A stretch of DNA of 7,334 nt, from NCBI GenBank assembly GCA_002385265.1, contig DGDD01000287.1, forward strand, positions 1 to 7,334. Reading direction: 5' to 3'. The notes beneath the pieces were generated by a model. That model did not search any database and had not been told where the DNA came from. It was given only the letters and a program-made list of their open reading frames with translations. The DNA comes from Chitinophagaceae bacterium UBA3961. Lineage in GTDB: Bacteria > Bacteroidota > Bacteroidia > Chitinophagales > Chitinophagaceae. Both the position numbers and the translations under genes were made by a program. The stretch's first letter is position 1. Every line of letters begins with the position of its first letter. Positions 5,548 to 7,334 of the stretch are shown here, one piece after another.

Positions 5548-6222
5548 ATGAAACGACCCGACCAGGATCCTATCATTAAAGTGGCCATTTGCGATGACCA
5601 CACCCTCTTCAGAGCCGGTGTGAGAACCGCCCTGTCTGTTAAAAAGGACGTGGAACTAATTGCCGAAGCCGATAACGGTATGCAACTGCTGAACCTGTTG
5701 AAACACATCGAACCCGATGTAATTCTACTCGATATTCAAATGCCCATCATGGACGGCATCCAAACCCTGCCCGAAATTCGCAAGGTTCGCCCCGATGCCA
5801 AAGTGATCATGTTGTCGATGTACAACGACCACTCCATGATCAGCAAACTGATGGAAATAGGCGCCAATTCTTATTTAACCAAGAATTCCGACTCCGAAAC
5901 CATTTACCAGGCTATCAAAACCTGCTACGAACAAGAATTCTTCTTCAACGAACTCACCAATAAGGCCCTGCTGTCCGGCATCCGCACCAAACGCAACGAA
6001 CCGGTAGGCATCCAAGAAGCCAATTTGAGCGATAAAGAAGTACGTGTGCTGAAACTGATGTGCGAGGAAAAAACAACAAAGGAAATTGCAGACATTGTAG
6101 ACATCAGCCCCCGCACCGTAGAAGCCATCCGCGACAAACTCAAGGTAAAAACCGGTTCAAAAAGCATGGCCGGCTTGGTCATGTACGCCGTGAAGAACGG
6201 ACTGATCGATGAACCGAATTAA
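5548..6222 (+). CDS. NarL/LuxR-type response regulator, complete
   Basis: This 224-residue protein is a full-length two-component regulator. The receiver domain (about 10-127) has D16-D17, phospho-acceptor D62 in LLDIQMP, switch serine S90 in MLSMYND, and lysine K112 in YLTK. The LuxR-type helix-turn-helix (about 159-222) has SDKEVRVLKL and the recognition segment SPRTVEAIRDKLKVKTG. The ATG is chosen because the receiver begins normally ten residues later. No kinase gene is adjacent, and the transcript ends at the strong terminator at 6252-6280, so it is an orphan regulator in this view, probably transcribed alone. It is a close paralogue of the truncated regulator at 2-406. Its base composition looks more GC-rich at third codon positions than the 851-4909 genes. 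The interlocked dyads at 5465-5500 may control it. Confidence 0.96.
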   Translation: MKRPDQDPIIKVAICDDHTLFRAGVRTALSVKKDVELIAEADNGMQLLNLLKHIEPDVILLDIQMPIMDGIQTLPEIRKVRPDAKVIMLSMYNDHSMISKLMEIGANSYLTKNSDSETIYQAIKTCYEQEFFFNELTNKALLSGIRTKRNEPVGIQEANLSDKEVRVLKLMCEEKTTKEIADIVDISPRTVEAIRDKLKVKTGSKSMAGLVMYAVKNGLIDEPN

Positions 6223-6251
6223 GTGGTAAGTTTTAAATTTGTAGTTATAGG

Positions 6252-6280
6252 AAAGCCGAAGCGATGCTTCGGCTTTTTTT
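6252..6280 (+). terminator. Strong intrinsic terminator after the response regulator
   Basis: AAAGCCGAAGC (6252-6262) and GCTTCGGCTTT (6266-6276) form a perfect 11-base stem with a three-base GAT loop, running into a T-tract that continues to 6280. It begins 30 bases after the regulator's stop codon and ends about 40 bases before the next start codon, so it should separate the two transcription units. Because the stem is flanked by A's and T's, it may also work on the minus strand. Confidence 0.93.
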
Positions 6281-6319
6281 GTTTTGGGTGATGTCTTTTT
6301 TCTTCTCGTTCTTTGCAGC

Positions 6320-7147
6320 ATGTCTTCCTTTATCAATTTCAACGGTGATTTACTAGCTGCCGATACTCCCATAGTAGGAGCGGCCAATAGAGGGCTGCGC
6401 TACGGCGATGGATTGTTTGAAACCATTTTGTGGACGGAAGGGGGCATGCCCTATTTTGAATTGCACCTGAACCGCTTGTTCGAGGGCTTGCAGGCCTTTC
6501 ATTATACCATTCCTGCTCATTTCGATGCTCATTATTTGGAACAGCAGATCAATCGCCTCATCCGTAAAAACAAATGCAGCGGTGCCGTTCGCATCCGCCT
6601 CTCGGTGTTTCGTGGTGATGGGGGCGTGTACGATCCGGTGAACCTCAACCCCAATTGGGTGATAGAGACCTACCCAATGGCTTCCCATACCATTGAACTC
6701 AATGAGAATGGTTTGATCGCCGGCATTTATTCCGGTGCCATCAAAGCAGCCGATGCCTTTTCCCAATACAAATCCGCCAATTACCAACCTTATTTGCTGG
6801 CCGCTTTTCACGCCAAACAACAAAAATTGAACGAGGCCTTGGTGTTGAACCAATGGGGCCGTATTTGTGATGCCAGTATCGCCAATGTGTTTTGGGTGGA
6901 ATCGGGACGAGTCTATACCCCAGCACTGAGCGAAGGAGGCATTGCAGGGGTGATGCGCGCTCACTTGATCAAACATTCGGGCACCATTGAAGAAGAAATA
7001 TTGCCGGTAGAACGCTTGATGAATGCGGAAGCCGTATTTCTGACCAATGCCGTGCGTGGCATTCGATGGGTTAAGCAAGTGGGCGACCGAGAATACGCGT
7101 TGAATGATTTCTTGAAATACTATTACAAGCTTAAACTTTTGCTCTAG
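6320..7147 (+). CDS. Class IV PLP-dependent aminotransferase / aminodeoxychorismate lyase-like
   Basis: This 275-residue cytoplasmic enzyme is a fold-type IV pyridoxal-phosphate protein, the family of branched-chain aminotransferase, D-amino-acid aminotransferase and 4-amino-4-deoxychorismate lyase (PabC). The ATG at 6320 is chosen over a TTG at 6284, because that extension would start at the foot of the terminator and adds only hydrophobic residues not typical of the family. Family marks are NRGLRYGDGLFET (23-35), the PLP-binding lysine K151 in SQYKSANY, CDASIANVFWV (183-193), and the glycine-rich SEGGIAGVMR (204-213). D184 sits where a PLP-contacting glutamate is usual, a conservative change. 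Length is normal for the family. The exact substrate cannot be told from sequence: PabC for folate synthesis and a branched-chain or D-amino-acid transaminase both fit. The photolyase gene follows after 18 bases, suggesting co-transcription. Confidence 0.93.
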   Translation: MSSFINFNGDLLAADTPIVGAANRGLRYGDGLFETILWTEGGMPYFELHLNRLFEGLQAFHYTIPAHFDAHYLEQQINRLIRKNKCSGAVRIRLSVFRGDGGVYDPVNLNPNWVIETYPMASHTIELNENGLIAGIYSGAIKAADAFSQYKSANYQPYLLAAFHAKQQKLNEALVLNQWGRICDASIANVFWVESGRVYTPALSEGGIAGVMRAHLIKHSGTIEEEILPVERLMNAEAVFLTNAVRGIRWVKQVGDREYALNDFLKYYYKLKLLL

Positions 7148-7165
7148 TTTAATTGTTGTAAAAGC

Positions 7166-7334
7166 ATGTCGAAATTGGCTATTTTTTGGTTCCGCAGAGA
7201 CCTGCGTTTGGAAGACAATGCCGGTCTGTACCATGCCCTAAAATCGGGGCTTCCGCTTCAACCCATTTTCATTTTTGATCGAGAGATTTTAGACAAGCTA
7301 GAGGATAAAAAAGACGCGCGCGTGCATTTCATTC
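7166..7334 (+). CDS. phrB: DNA photolyase/cryptochrome family protein, 5' part only
   Basis: Only the first 56 residues are in the window; the frame is open at the right edge. They begin MSKLAIFWFRRDLRLEDNAGL, the hallmark start of the photolyase N-terminal alpha/beta (antenna-binding) domain, and continue with LQPIFIFDREIL, the next strand of that domain. Photolyases use light captured by FAD to split cyclobutane pyrimidine dimers or (6-4) photoproducts in DNA. The FAD-binding part lies outside, so a class I CPD photolyase cannot be separated from a (6-4) photolyase or a bacterial cryptochrome, and the symbol is provisional. It starts 18 bases after the aminotransferase stop codon with no terminator between, so the two are likely one transcript. 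Confidence 0.9.
   Translation, partial: MSKLAIFWFRRDLRLEDNAGLYHALKSGLPLQPIFIFDREILDKLEDKKDARVHFI

Noticed and set aside
6234..6241. TAAATTTG, a perfect match to the Bacteroidota -7 consensus
   Set aside because: There is no TTG at the expected upstream distance, and a transcript from here would run straight into the strong terminator at 6252-6280.
6284..6319. TTG start extending the aminotransferase by 12 residues
   Set aside because: The extension is hydrophobic and atypical, and the ATG at 6320 gives the normal family N-terminus.
6353..7234. Long minus-strand open frame opposite the aminotransferase
   Set aside because: The plus strand encodes a complete, well-matched class IV aminotransferase there; the minus frame is its shadow and shows no family motif.

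Overview
The window looks like chromosomal DNA of a Bacteroidota bacterium, probably near the Chitinophagaceae or Sphingobacteriales. The signs are start codons without Shine-Dalgarno sequences, a DUF4369-like N-terminus on a TlpA-type thioredoxin-fold protein, NarL-type response regulators of the style common in this phylum, and short palindromic intergenic repeats built on a TACGG core. This assignment is by eye and was not checked against any database.

Layout. Positions 2-406 (+) are the C-terminal part of a NarL/LuxR-type response regulator whose start lies outside the window. Positions 407-850 are non-coding and hold two copies of a REP-like palindrome. Positions 851-2929 (-) are a tight three-gene operon transcribed in the order seven-helix membrane protein, one-helix sensor histidine kinase, response regulator; both junctions are gene overlaps (31 and 11 bases). 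Divergent from it, 3138-4909 (+) is a two-gene unit with a 5-base gap: an exported protein with ten cysteines in 41 residues, then an exported thioredoxin-fold protein with a WCNPC active site. Positions 4910-5547 are a long gene-free stretch with a perfect 14-base inverted repeat, short direct repeats, and two interlocked dyads just upstream of the next gene. Positions 5548-6222 (+) encode a second complete NarL-type regulator, about half identical by eye to the truncated one at the left edge, followed by a strong intrinsic terminator. Positions 6320-7334 (+) are a class IV PLP aminotransferase and the start of a DNA photolyase/cryptochrome, 18 bases apart.

How the parts may work together. 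The minus-strand operon looks like a split-sensor two-component system: the kinase has almost no extracytoplasmic part, so the co-translated membrane protein is the natural candidate for the input module. The divergent cysteine-rich protein and thioredoxin-fold protein plausibly form an envelope thiol pair, with the oxidoreductase acting on the cysteine-rich partner, and the two-component system could control them from the shared intergenic region. That link is inference from gene arrangement. The cysteine-rich protein carries an exact internal repeat, GCxCxxGxxSC, with a 31-residue period, and I do not recognise its family; it is the most promising novel item here. The genes from 5548 rightward look richer in G+C than the 851-4909 block, which would fit a different history for that block, but I did not quantify this.
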